This document shows, piece by piece, positions 32,675 to 43,787 of a stretch of DNA of 64,000 nucleotides (its first letter is position 1; each line of letters starts with the position of its first letter). This stretch comes from Achatina immaculata (Eukaryota > Mollusca > Gastropoda > Stylommatophora > Achatinidae), in the NCBI GenBank assembly GCA_009760885.1, contig CM019691.1, positions 28,705,314-28,769,313 on the forward strand, in the 5' to 3' direction. The notes under the pieces were generated by a model. It saw nothing but the letters and a program-made list of their open reading frames with translations. It was not told the origin of the DNA and did not search any database. The position numbers and the translations under genes are program-made.

Positions 32675-34144
32675 TTAAATATGGGTTTGTTTCAGTGATC
32701 CAAAATAAAGTTCAGAAATGTATCTCTTGTTGGGTGATACTGAATGATCTTCTGCACTCTCTATCTGATACTCTGCATCCACCGTTTTGTGGCTAGCAGA
32801 AGGTAGCTCAGCCTGGGGTATTGCATTGTACTCGGGGTCACTTATAGGACTGTTGCTCGCGTGATAATGACCACTCGACATAGAGTACATCGGAACCGCT
32901 TTTGGTGTTCCTTCATTCTCTGTAATGATGTACTGGGCGCACTTCAGGGGGAACTTTAACATGGTCAGTACGTACAGATCGCAGAAACATAATAACAGAG
33001 AGAACACAATACCGTGAGCAGCTACGACAAAAGAGTAGGCCTGAACGTAGCCATCAATTGGTAAGTCTGTGTACTGCATATAGGCTTCTGCATGAACTAG
33101 AACGTGAAGTATTTCCACCAGAACATTGTACAGCACTAAAACCAAGGCGGAAATGGATCTCTGGCGGATGTGCGTCAGCTCTCCTCTTTTCTCTAGATGT
33201 GGATGCTTCAAACAGAGGGTTCCAAATATGGTAACAGAATTCAAGCAGATGTGAACCAGTATCAGAAGTATCCTAGGGGTCGTGGTCAGCCAGTGAAAAG
33301 AAGATTGCAGTGTTCCGAAGCCACAATATTTGGTTGGATTTGAGAGAGTCTCGACGAACATTTCAGCGAAGACCAACGAAATTGTCAAGGTGACAACAGA
33401 TGCTATGAATATCTTCGTGAAAAGTGGTCTGACGGTGAGATGTAGAATATTCACAATGTTCACGTAAAGGTATGCAAAGAAGCATTCGTAAAATAAAATT
33501 GTTGTGAAGAGGGCGAGGGACTTTGCTGCGCGGCACTTGATTACGTTCGTGGCATCGTCGACAGCACTCACAGACATGGTCACGATATTGTTAACGAGCA
33601 GAGCAGCAGCCCCTATGGCCAGTGAGAGGTAAGGAAACGCTGAAGCCCTTCTTTGTTGCAACCTGGAGACAGCAGCACCGCTAATTATGACGACCACGGC
33701 AAGGAGGAAGACAGACACAGCGTGAGCAATTAAGAACAAACTCTTGTACTCGTCCAAAGATTTCAGCATAAATATGATCTTACTGTTCACAAGCTTCTTC
33801 AGGTCGTCTTCTGCAGACAAGTCCACTGGGTGGAAGCAGTTGGTGAAATTGGTGAAAGGTCTGTTGTCAAATGTGTGGTTAATATACCACGTAGCATTAG
33901 GAAGGCAGATTCTGGTAGCGAACTTATTCGGGTTCAGATAGCCGTCATCTGGACATGGGAGCTTGGCAACTCCTGAAGCCGGCGTGGGCTCCCAGCACAT
34001 ATCCGAGTACTCATCCCAGTCCGGTCTGCAGTAGGGGGTGGTCTTCTTGTAAAATTTGTTCCACATGGCTAACAGACACGTTTCTTTTGTCTTATACACG
34101 GCTTCTGCGTTATCGTTTTCCACGGCCGTAGTTTCTGAAGCCAT
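32675..34144 (-). CDS. Class B (secretin-like) G-protein-coupled receptor, divergent
   Basis: The frame is 489 residues from ATG 34144 to TAA 32675. Residues 23-103 form a hormone-receptor ectodomain with six cysteines (C23, C39, C50, C64, C80, C103) in the class B order, including C-W at 50-51, G58, C-P at 64-65 and N-A-T-W at 83-86. N-glycosylation sites are N83, N89 and N99. Seven hydrophobic segments follow, starting near residues 135-157 ('LFLIAHAVSVFLLAVVVI'). The C-terminal tail (~70 residues) is Ser/Tyr/acid-rich. Canonical class B helix motifs are weak, so the ligand is unknown. ATG 34144 has a near-ideal ACCATGG context. No signal peptide is visible, so an upstream exon may supply one. 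It lies antisense within SLC4 intron 5. AATAAA candidates lie at 32473-32491 on this strand. Confidence 0.88.
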   Translation of the reverse strand: MASETTAVENDNAEAVYKTKETCLLAMWNKFYKKTTPYCRPDWDEYSDMCWEPTPASGVAKLPCPDDGYLNPNKFATRICLPNATWYINHTFDNRPFTNFTNCFHPVDLSAEDDLKKLVNSKIIFMLKSLDEYKSLFLIAHAVSVFLLAVVVIISGAAVSRLQQRRASAFPYLSLAIGAAALLVNNIVTMSVSAVDDATNVIKCRAAKSLALFTTILFYECFFAYLYVNIVNILHLTVRPLFTKIFIASVVTLTISLVFAEMFVETLSNPTKYCGFGTLQSSFHWLTTTPRILLILVHICLNSVTIFGTLCLKHPHLEKRGELTHIRQRSISALVLVLYNVLVEILHVLVHAEAYMQYTDLPIDGYVQAYSFVVAAHGIVFSLLLCFCDLYVLTMLKFPLKCAQYIITENEGTPKAVPMYSMSSGHYHASNSPISDPEYNAIPQAELPSASHKTVDAEYQIESAEDHSVSPNKRYISELYFGSLKQTHI

Positions 34145-34175
34145 GGTAATGTTTCTGTGGAAGAAATCAAAATAA
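34145..34175 (-). promoter_or_regulatory. Splice acceptor just upstream of the GPCR start codon
   Basis: On the minus strand the sequence reads TTTTGATTTCTTCCACAG, ending at 34155, followed by 10 nt and ATGG. This is a strong pyrimidine tract plus CAG. The large GPCR exon therefore probably begins at 34154. The ten bases before ATG continue in an open frame (phase 2 entry), so an upstream exon could be 5' UTR or could add a signal peptide. Using the longer frame up to 34246 would place the start inside the presumed intron. Confidence 0.7.
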
Positions 34176-36700
34176 GGTAGCCACAAGGTTAAGGTTTCTT
34201 CATCGCCCGCCCTCAACATCACATCTAACTGACAAGGCATATACAAATGGGGCTATACACAGAAAGTATCTGGATGTCTTAATAATTACTTTGCAATTAG
34301 ATTTTTAAAACCACCAAACAACATCCATCGTACACGAACATTTTTGCTTCGTTGTGTTTTCATGCTTCACGACCGTCATGTTTTGCCAAGAAAGGATATA
34401 ATACCTATGTTTAGCTACAAGGGGATTACAATAGTTAGATTACAATAGTAACTACAACAGTTTTCAGTTACGAACTTCAAATTATGGAACAGAACCACAT
34501 GATTCTTTCAATTATTAAAAATACTGTTTGGAAAGCTCAGGGCAGTTTAAGAGTTATTTTTCTTGCACTTTAGATCTTTTTTAATTTTAATTGTATAAAC
34601 AAGAATTAGTATAATCAAACATTTGTTTGATAATAAATTGACATCATTAAGCTTTCCGCAGGTAAATTATTGAATAATAAATTGACATCATTAAGCTTTC
34701 CGTAGGTAAATGACTTTTCTCCATAAGACAAAATAACTGCTGTCTCCTTATCTCATATACTACTATATCAACCACAGTATTGCTATTAGTGGTATAGTTT
34801 GTTTTTGTTTTTTGTTTTTTTTTTACTATGTGAAAAACTATTAACAGTCTTTTACAGTGTGAAAACCACTGCACAGGTCGAGAACTGCAAATCGGTAAAA
34901 TGGATATAACAAACAGGATTATTCCCTCATATCTAGGGCTATCGAAATATTCCATGTGATTAGATCAGACCTCATAAAGTTTAGTTTTCAGGGCAAATTA
35001 TGGCAGGCTGTTTACAGCAAGGAAGTGAACCTCATTGATTGTTTGATGTGTTCCAAATCTGTTACCACGAAGCTTACACTCGAATATTACAATCAATATT
35101 ACGTAGATTACAGATGTCACGTTGGTCACGTTGTGTTTCAACTGCCAGCTTTAGAATCATCGTTTGCAGAGCAGAAATCGCTATCGAACGTTTTTCGCGC
35201 TTTAACTTGACGTTATTTTTAGAAACAAATTCGCAAACTTCCTGTCCTGCTACGAGGTGTTTTTTTTTCCTCGTTAGTTTTCCGTTCCATGAACTTCCAG
35301 TGCATAAGGAGGTCTTATTTCTGTGAGATGCAGAGGCGTAGTAGCGAACAGACCGCTCTGTCTGTTTTCTGTTACAGAGTCTCCCTTCCCCCTCCCCCCC
35401 ATCTCAGGGTACCCTAATGTTTCTCTTTATGTTACTTCTCTGACATGGTCGTGTGTGTGTGTGCCTTTTTGTCGCAGTCTTGGCGTGCCGGAGCTACAGT
35501 GTGTTATGCTTCTATGGTTTCGGGGGCCGTGGATAGCCTGGTTGGGCCCCCACGGTTTAGTTATTACCGGCTCCTCTAACCAAACAAGTCTGAAATAAGA
35601 AAAAGAGGAGAAAAACAGAAAAGCCACGTTCCCTCAACAACCTGCACCCCAGGGAGTACAAACTTGATCTTCTCCAGGATCTTCATCGGATCTGTATGAT
35701 CTCATTATGGAAAGTAGCCATTTCCATTCTGTTATACGCATACAAAGCCAGGTATTACTCTCCTTCACTCCCACATCTCTCTGGTAACAGCTTACACTGA
35801 ACAGACGCACAATATCTGAGATTCGTGAGAAGCAGGAAGTCAAGACAGGCCTGCTTGACCAGTTCTTCACTCTTGGAAAACAAAGTTCAGTGACTTGCTC
35901 TCTGTGTTTTTAGAGGTAACTTCATATATAGTAACAAAACGTAACCAGATATACTTGTAACTATTCACAGTTGTTAACGAATTCTTGATTTCGTCTTGTA
36001 ATTTCCAACGTCATTTTTTTAGAACGCGCGCCTGCACACATGCTATAAACATACAAGAGTACAACAAAAAGAAACTTATTCACATTTTGAAACAGTTAAA
36101 GTGTTGAAAACTTTAATTTGTACAAAAAGAGTTAAAAAGCTGAATTTTTTTTTAAAAAGCGGAATAATTTACCCGTTTCTACTATATAAGTGTATAATCA
36201 AAATGTAATGATCTGTCTACACTGGAGACTATACTTACATATCCTTAGTCTCTATTTAGCTTTAAAATGAACCTGTTGTAGAATGTCGGAGATTGTGCAC
36301 AAGCGCTTGTCGGACCCAGAATAAATAATGCCACCGCAAAGCGGATATTTTCGTAGATAAACGTTTTCGCAAAACCGGAAAAATTGCTCAGTTTATGACT
36401 AATACTGGGCCTCACTGAACTGGTCTTATAGCCTGGGTGCTTTAATTATTGGAAATGAGCTTGAATGTTTGATCAAAGAGGCAAGTGTTGAGATATTTGC
36501 GTGAAAGCAGGGGCAGAAAAATATAGCACGTGTTAATATTTTGTTTTTCTGAAAACGAAAAGTATGACCAGCGCTATCGTGTAGGCGAGGTATGGAGATA
36601 CGGGTGAATAGCACACGGAAAGTGAAACGAAGCTGAAATTCAACGCGGGACTGTTCTTTCTTGAAAAAGAGAATGGTGGTATTGTTACGCTCTTATGGAC
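34155..36700. other. SLC4 intron 5; may hide upstream GPCR exon(s)
   Basis: No coding exon identified on either strand. 34626-34708 holds a direct duplication of ~47 bp ('aataaattgacatcattaag', 'ctttccRYaggtaaat'). Short frames at 35039-35870 have no recognisable motif. Confidence 0.4.
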
Positions 36701-36714
36701 AAATATACAGGTGT

Positions 36715-37160
36715 AGAGGTGCTTGGATTCCTGGACAGACAAACAGAAAATCAGTTTAGACAGACAGGCGGGCCGATAGACAAACGTAGAGACATGACGG
36801 AAAATAAGATAGACAGATATGACAGATAATAGATTGGCAGACGAGCAGACTGACAAACATAGAGACATGACGAACAACATACAGACATGGCAATGGATAG
36901 ACAGACAGACAGACAACATACAAACATGACAGTCAATAGACAGGCAGACAAATAGACAGACAGATATGATGGACACTAGATAGAGAGACATACAGACAGA
37001 CATGACGGTCAATAGATAGGCGGACAGTCATACAGACCAGACAGGCAAACAGGAAGGCGAACAAACGAGCATAAATACAGACTTGACAGAAATACAGGTA
37101 AACAGACAGCAGACAAGCAGGAAAGAAGTCAGGCAAGCGGTCAGACATACAGAATTCACT
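36715..37160 (+). repeat. Degenerate (GACA)n-rich repeat
   Basis: CAGACAGACAAACATAGAGACATGACG-like words recur with irregular spacing over ~430 bp. Antisense frames rich in Cys/Leu/Ser are artefacts. Confidence 0.8.
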
Positions 37161-37540
37161 TTTTTCGTACAGCTGTGTGTGTTGCATGCAGTACGGTTAT
37201 GAACGTAGCGTAACGAACGAAGACAGGTAAAGAAAAAAATAGAGTATCGGTCACTAAGTCAAGTGAGCGTAGTTTCAAGATCTAGACACAGGGAAAAGTT
37301 AAGTTTTAAGAAAGTGGTCAGCTGAGCGAGAAGGACTTAGAGAGTGAGTGGCCCGTAAAAAAATGACGTAAGAAGATAGCTGGCTGGAGTATGTAGCTGT
37401 GATGATGGCTGCATTTATCAATGTGATGTCAGCGGAGTATGCCTGAAAGAAAAGAATCTACCAGTGAAGTGGTATCATGTTTCGTGAGAACTTGTTTATT
37501 ATCCGTCTTCATCGCCTTGCCTTCAACAACGCTGTGTGTT

Positions 37541-37990
37541 CTGACCAAAAGTAAAGAAGATTAAACAGAGAAATCTTAAATATTTTGGACATATTAAACG
37601 TCGTGAGAATTTAGAGAAAACAGTTTTGCAAGGATCAGTCATTTGCATGTCACTTGCGGAACTTTGCCTCCATAACAGTTCCACTGTAGGCCTCTGGTTT
37701 GTAAGCAAAATGACCTGCTGCTGATGCGTCCATTTGCAGATTATCAGCGATGTCTTGCTGCCATCTTCGGTATCGTCACGAGAATTTTGATAAGATCGTC
37801 TTGGAAGGATACATAATGGGAAAAAGAAAGAGAGGAAGTAACCAAGGCGAAGATGGGTGCAAGACATCATTGATGATCTGCGGATGGATGAATCAGCAGC
37901 AGGGCATCTTGCTTACAACCGAGAGGCCTACAGGAGAGCTGTTAGGGAGACAAAGTTCCACAAGGAACATGCAAATGACCGACTGATGTC
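37541..37990. mobile_element. Nest of three LINE family C 3' ends, one inverted
   Basis: 37557-37627 (+) encodes 'LKYFGHIKRRENLEKTVL' in part. 37628-37770 (-) is an antisense 3' end with a TGAC-type terminus. 37771-37990 (+) is another copy ('GYIMGKRKRGSNQGEDG' and the 'MDESAAGHLAYNREAYR'-type region in another frame). The last two form an inverted repeat of about 130 bp. Confidence 0.8.
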
Positions 37991-38099
37991 CTGACCAGCG
38001 GGATGTTGTTAACGTACTTCTCCAGGGAGGGTGCTCCTATAGGTGTCGCACACATGATCACAACCGAAGAAAGAAGTTATTTAATATCCTCTCTCTATC

Positions 38100-38338
38100 A
38101 CATGTCTCTCATGGCGAAGGTCGGGGGTTCGAATCCGGCCGGCGGCACCCCAGTCACCCAGCTGTAGAAATGGGTGCCCGACTTCTTCTGGAGTTGGGGA
38201 AGGAAAAGGCAGCCAGACATGATACTGACCGTATCACCCTCTAGTGTGCTGACAGGTCAAGGAAAATATGGGCACTAACACCATATCCCTATGTGCCTCT
38301 AAGGCATGACAGGGTTACCTTTACTTACTTTTTACTCT
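38100..38338 (+). mobile_element. tRNA-derived SINE, near-complete body
   Basis: GGGGGTTCGAATCCGGCCGG is a good RNA polymerase III B box. The body continues with 'cagtcacccagctgtagaaa', 'atactgaccgtatcaccctc', 'tgacaggtcaaggaaaatat' and 'gcctctaaggcatgacaggg', with a TTACTTACTTTTTACT tail. The A-box end is truncated. The best copy in the window for the SINE 3' end. Confidence 0.85.
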
Positions 38339-38404
38339 ATCACATGACACTCACACGACCACACACGCGTATAGACAGACCGTAGAGAAACTGGCAGGTA
38401 GATA

Positions 38405-38500
38405 GACAACATGAACTTTATTTGCAAAAGTGTAAAGATTTGGGCACGCAGGCCCGTCTGATATTCCGCTCTTTCTCATGAAACTTTCTCTCTATTCCAT
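38405..38500 (-). mobile_element. CR1/jockey-like LINE 3' end fragment
   Basis: 'actttatttgcaaaagtgta' and 'TTGGGCACGCAGGCCCGTCT' on + match the antisense 3' end at 59825-59890. Confidence 0.7.
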
Positions 38501-38754
38501 GCATTCTATATCAGACAGTACAAATATGATATGCATATAACAAGCATGATTTAGACTGAAAAAAGCTTAAATGGCAGACTTGTTACGTTTCATTCTTACT
38601 CACACGCTCAATACAGGAAGTAACTACGTACATGTTACAAAGTTACTCTCCCAGTCTTACACATCGATGAATATTTACCAAACCAGGATGCAATAGAAGT
38701 CAGTATAAAAGCAAAACATCTATATTCAGTTTGTGACGAACTTACGGAAGGACG

Positions 38755-38860
<106 letters not shown>

Positions 38861-39364
38861 TATTCCCATATGGCTGATAAAACACATTGAAGATATTATT
38901 GTTCAGCGTTTGGCGTGCGCAACTTCCCGATCCAAGATGTAAACACTAGCGATACAGGGTGTGCTGCGCTCACAACAAACTGACCCAGTTAGAAGATAAC
39001 GAGAAACACCGGTTCCGAGACTTGTGGCTCAAAGCCTCTCTGGTCTTTTCAACTGCCGTCCGACCACTTAAAACTGGGATGTTTTTATGCCCAAGTGATG
39101 CATGATGAGAAAACCGGTGAGGGAAGATCACAGAACCCGAGTGTTGTAAGAAATAAATATTTACCTGAGTTCTTACGATTAAACATGATTGGAAGGGAGA
39201 GGGGAGGGGGAGTGGAGTGTGTGAATGTCTGTTTTTATCTGTTCTTGGTTTGAAAGAAAAAAAAATAGTAGTAAAACACACTTGTGTGTTCTAGGAAGGA
39301 TGTAGTGTATATTATACACGCTGCCACCAGATACACAACGTGATTTACTCATACTCGTTTGTCT

Positions 39365-39840
39365 TCACTGCTTTTTTTCCCCAAATCTAATAATAGGTAC
39401 ACTAACATATGTGACAGATAAAAGGGATGGCGACTCCAGTAAAACTGGTCTAAAAAAGGTAAATAGAGGTGTATGGTGCAGTTTTACAAAGTGAGGGAGA
39501 GAGAGTGTAAGGTGAGAAAAAACGAATAGAAAGTATGAGAATGTATAAATGAGAAACATACAACATCCGATATTTCGGCGGAAGCCTTTTTCGAGGATTA
39601 CATGCACACACGAGGCAAAAATAAAAATTAAAAAACGAAGAACTTATCTGAATATGGCTTCCTCCAAAAGTATAAAACAGAAATGCTCACGCCGAAATAT
39701 CGGATGTTGTATGTTTCTCATTTATACATTCTCATACTTTCTATTCGTTTTTTCTCACCTTACTCACTCTCTCCCTCATTTTGTAAAACTGCACCACACA
39801 CCTCTATTTACCACTAACATATGTCACCATTACATTATGC
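39365..39840. mobile_element. Inverted pair of possible Penelope-like fragments
   Basis: 39365-39600 (-) and 39675-39840 (+) carry the same sequence ('GCCGAAATATCGGATGTTGT', 'atgtttctcatttatacatt', 'ctcatactttctattcg') in opposite directions around a ~75-bp spacer. The minus copy begins with a GAAAAAGGCTTCCGCCGAAA hammerhead-like core. A third relative is at 12765-12970. Confidence 0.6.
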
Positions 39841-39940
39841 ACACTAACATCTGTCACCAGTACATTGTGCTCACTCTGTCTGCCACTGTGTTAAGCCTAC
39901 AAAAACCGCGACCCTGCAAGGGACTCAATGAAGTCTTTTA

Positions 39941-40224
39941 AAGCTTTTTTCATATTTTTTGTTTTTCACATATCACGGCCTCATACATAAACAAGTTTCA
40001 TTACCGTCAATCTGTGTCATTAGACGCATCAAGTAACAAGTGAAATCTCTTCATAGGACCTTCTTATGAGCTTCTTCTTCTACCCCCCCCCCACCCCAAT
40101 TCTATTTTCTCGCATTTAATTTGTGTTTATCTGAAAGGGTCATCTTCATACACCCCCCACCCCCCCCCCCCCCCGAATCTGCCCCCGCTTTCCTTCTCTG
40201 AAATTCAGTAACAGTTTAACGATT
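39941..40224. other. C-rich tracts, nothing else recognised
   Basis: Poly-C runs at 40083-40096 and 40151-40174. Confidence 0.5.
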
Positions 40225-40300
40225 AAGGGCAAAATGTCAGACAGGTCAACATGTTCTCAGTTCTTTACAATTTGAAATAAAGTTTATTCGTTCTTTGCGC
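40225..40300 (+). mobile_element. CR1/jockey-like LINE 3' end fragment
   Basis: 'agggcaaaatgtcagacagg' through 'tttgaaataaagtttattcg' resembles 8462-8530. Confidence 0.65.
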
Positions 40301-40734
40301 AATCAAATGCAGTATCTGCCTTAATAGTCTGTTCTTTCCAATGCTCACAGCACGTGACCACTTCACCTCAAACTCTTCTGACTGATCTACGAGTTTATGC
40401 CATTTTCTCAGGTACATCAATGGATTGAAGAATTTCCCATACTCAGCTTTTCCTAATTATCTTCTGTATTCTTTTCGATGCTTTGGCCCCTGACTTCTGA
40501 GAATGCTTCATGCTGCTTTATTAACTTCTACTATGATTCGATTTCATATAGAACCGTGGTTCGTTCTCATCTTTACTGAGTTGCCTGCCCCTCTCTTGTC
40601 ACCCTGACCACATCCCTAGCGCCCCACCCCCTACCCCAAATTTGTAAATTTTTTTTCTCAGCTGGCTCTGATGCCCCCTTTATCTGCCTTTTGGGAGCAA
40701 AAACGCTGTCCGTTTTGGCAATTAGGGACCCAAA

Positions 40735-40985
40735 GCTAATATGCTGGCATCTGGCCATAGCTCACCAAGACCCTGTCCCATTTCTCCGCTGGTACCCCCA
40801 GTAACAAGTCTAGCCTGGCTAACGGGGCAGGGATCGCCATAGTCCCCATGGTGATGGAGTCTGCTAAAGAAGTACTGCACACTCCCTGCTTTTTTGTTGA
40901 GCCCAGGGACTGGAAAAAAAAAGCTCCCATGACCCGCCCCTTACCAGAGACGATGCTGTGCCTCAAACATCTCCACTTCATCGGC
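40735..40985 (-). repeat. Dispersed repeat shared with 20040-20245
   Basis: Antisense relative of the 20-kb copy. It adds left-hand sequence to ~40560 that the other copy lacks. It borders a (GAA)n/(TAG)n tract at 41006. The 81-codon frame is not convincing as a gene. Confidence 0.65.
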
Positions 40986-41005
40986 TTGCAGTTCCAGGTA
41001 GACTG

Positions 41006-41155
41006 AAGAAGAAGAAGAAGAAGCAGCAGCAGTAATAGTAGTAGTAGTAGTAGTAGTAGTTGTTGTTGTAGTAGTAGTAGTAGTGGTAGTAATAGTAGTA
41101 ATAGTAGTAGTAGTAGTAGTAGTAGTAGTAGCAGTAATAACAGTAGTAGTATATC
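41006..41155 (+). repeat. (GAA)n/(GCA)n/(TAG)n trinucleotide tract
   Basis: Imperfect trinucleotide repeats. Confidence 0.95.
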
Positions 41156-41159
41156 CCTT

Positions 41160-41815
41160 TTCCACCACAGCCGCCCTCCTTCCTTTTTTGTTGGGAACCA
41201 ATGACACAGTTTTCTTATGTGCTTTCCCAGAAGTGCGTGAATGCTGTATAAACAGCCTTATCCCTCGAAATCTCTATCCTCTTGAACATCCTGGGAGCAG
41301 CATACTTTGGAAATCTCCAGTCCTACACGGCTAAAACACTCAGGTGACCGGGGGAAAATGTTACAAAAGTGGACGACAGCAGTATCCGCCAAACAAATAA
41401 TATAAGGCAAAACTTCTGAAGGGAAGAGGAACACGAGATATACCAAAACTCAGATACACAGATATCTGCAAGGCCTCCATTACGAATCTTTTTGCCAGTC
41501 ACGAGATCTGAGAAGAAATGGCGAACATCGCGCCCTCGTGGAAATGCTATTTAGCGCAGGGATGTTGACCATCTGAGCGCAATAAATGGGCCACATTGTA
41601 GTGCAGAAACCACAGATGTTAAGAGATAGAACCTTGGCAACGCAGGTATGGTATGTTGTTATTATGTCCAGTTCCGCCGCTCAGATATTGGCAAAATCAG
41701 CAGCTGGGGGCACTGCTGAACGTGGGGGGGGGGGGGGGGGAATTCTCAAGCGTGCAGCAACAAACAGCGGAGATCCACGCACGCCGAAAGCTGTTTTGTG
41801 AAATGAAAAATACTC
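41160..41815. other. No recognised feature
   Basis: A G-run lies at 41725-41740. No gene support. Confidence 0.4.
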
Positions 41816-41817
41816 CC

Positions 41818-42158
41818 GCTGCTGCTGCTGTTGCTGCTGCTACTACTACTACTACTACTACTACTGTTACAACCACCACTACTACCGTCCATACTACTAC
41901 TACTACTACTACTACTATTACTACTATCACAACAACTACTACTACTACTACTATCACAACTACTACTACTGCCGCCTCTGCTACTACTACTCCTTCTGCT
42001 CCTTCAACTATCACTCCTGCTACTGTTGCTAGTATCTTCACCACCACAACTGCTACTATACTTCTACTACTACCACTACTATTAGTACTACTACTACTTC
42101 TACTACCACTATTATTACTACTATCATTACCACTACTACTACTACTACTACCATTACC

Positions 42159-42189
<31 letters not shown>

Positions 42190-42506
42190 TTACTACTACT
42201 ACCACCACCACTCCTATTAATACTACTACTACTACCACTATTACAACTACTACTACTACTACTATCACAACTACTACTACTACTACCACTATAACTACTA
42301 CTACTACTACTATTACTACTACTACCACCCCTACTACTACTACTACTACCATTATTATTACTACTACCACCACTGTTACTACTACTACCACCACTGCTAC
42401 TGCTAATACTATTACTTCTACTACTACCACTATTACTACTACTACCACCACTGCTATTACTACTATCACCACTGCTACTACTAATACTACTACAACTACC
42501 ACCACC

Positions 42507-42562
<56 letters not shown>

Positions 42563-42568
42563 TACTGC
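41818..42568 (+). repeat. ~750-bp (ACT)n-type imperfect trinucleotide array
   Basis: (CTG)n at the left passes to ACT/ACC/ATT triplets throughout. Long Thr-, Leu- or Val-only frames on both strands (up to 213 codons) are artefacts. Confidence 0.97.
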
Positions 42569-42681
42569 CGCTTCACAGTTTTCATTGTTTATTCATAAAC
42601 CATCAGTTTTATCTCCTTTCATTTTTTAAAATCTTCTAATATGATATCTGAAAAGCTCAGTCTGCCAATTTACGAAGCTCC

Positions 42682-42900
42682 TCCTATCACTACATCACTA
42701 TCATCTGTGCTCCAACGTCCTATCACTACATCACTATCATCTGTGCTCCAACGTCCTATCACTACATCACTATCATCTGTGCTCCAACGTCCTATCACTA
42801 CATCACTATCATCTGTGCTCCAACGTCCTATCACTACATCACTATCATCTGTGCTCCAACGTCCTATCACTACATCACTATCATCTGTGCTCCAACGTAC
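42682..42900 (+). repeat. 36-bp minisatellite, 6 identical copies
   Basis: The unit is CTATCACTACATCACTATCA TCTGTGCTCCAACGTC. Copies are essentially identical. The 128- and 178-codon frames over it reflect the unit length (a multiple of three). Confidence 0.97.
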
Positions 42901-43765
42901 AACTCTCAGGCCTGCAGCACGTATCTCAACCAAAACTATGTTTCTCTCGATAATTTTCAACAAGCCCTTCTTTACACGCTCGGCCTGGTTAAGTGGTTGT
43001 CTTCGCGGGCTGTATATTCTCGTATAATCAGGCTTTACGTTTCTGCCTATGTGTATGGCATAACTTCGCCATATCGTCTCATCATCTCGTAATTTAGCCA
43101 AAAGACGTGAGTGTGTGTGTTTGTGTGTGTAATTACCAACACCTTGAAATATATTTTCATGCCACATGATTAAATAATGACTCGCAATATATGAAACGAC
43201 ATTCAAAATACTAGTTATCTCCGGTCTTATATAAACAGTCAGTACAGCTTTCGTGTTATATATGTGGTATCAAGCTTTCTTTTTTTTTTTAATACCAGGA
43301 CGAAATAGTTTGGACACATGCCCTCACTGAAATCAAATCTACCAGAGCAGCTACCAGGGCATATAACACAAGAATGGAAGTAACAAGAAACAAACAAGGC
43401 CACAGAAAAGGGCTGAGTACACAGGATAAAAGATTTCCTTTAGAGTTCAGACATAACGAAGTGTCTGGCAGGATAATGTTGTATTAGAGCAGAGACAACT
43501 TCTTGCACGATAGCAACCGAGTACAAAAGAAATAAACGAAGATATCAGAGTATTTTATACCTTCAGTCGTAACTGTGAGCCAAAACATCTTTTATCAAAA
43601 GTATACCAGACAACACGATATCAGTCAAAATATCTTCTGTCAACAGTATGTCGGATATATATATATATATAAGGTATTTTTTAAACGTCAAACATCAAAA
43701 CTCAGAATATCAGCTAGTACCTTATGAAGCTGCAGTAAAGCATGTTAGACAACACATCTCGCGTA
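42901..43765. other. SLC4 intron 5, nothing recognised
   Basis: (TA)n at 43656-43670; no gene seen. Confidence 0.4.
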
Positions 43766-43787
43766 GTAAACCATTAGCCGGGACACA

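Noticed and set aside
33744..33941. 65-codon + strand frame opposite the GPCR
   Set aside because: Shadow of the receptor gene in an antisense frame.
34145..34246. Longer N terminus for the GPCR (34 extra residues)
   Set aside because: It lies upstream of a strong splice acceptor, lacks a signal peptide, and the ATG at 34144 has far better context.
41653..42517. Poly-Thr, poly-Leu and poly-Val frames
   Set aside because: Imperfect (ACT)n trinucleotide array.
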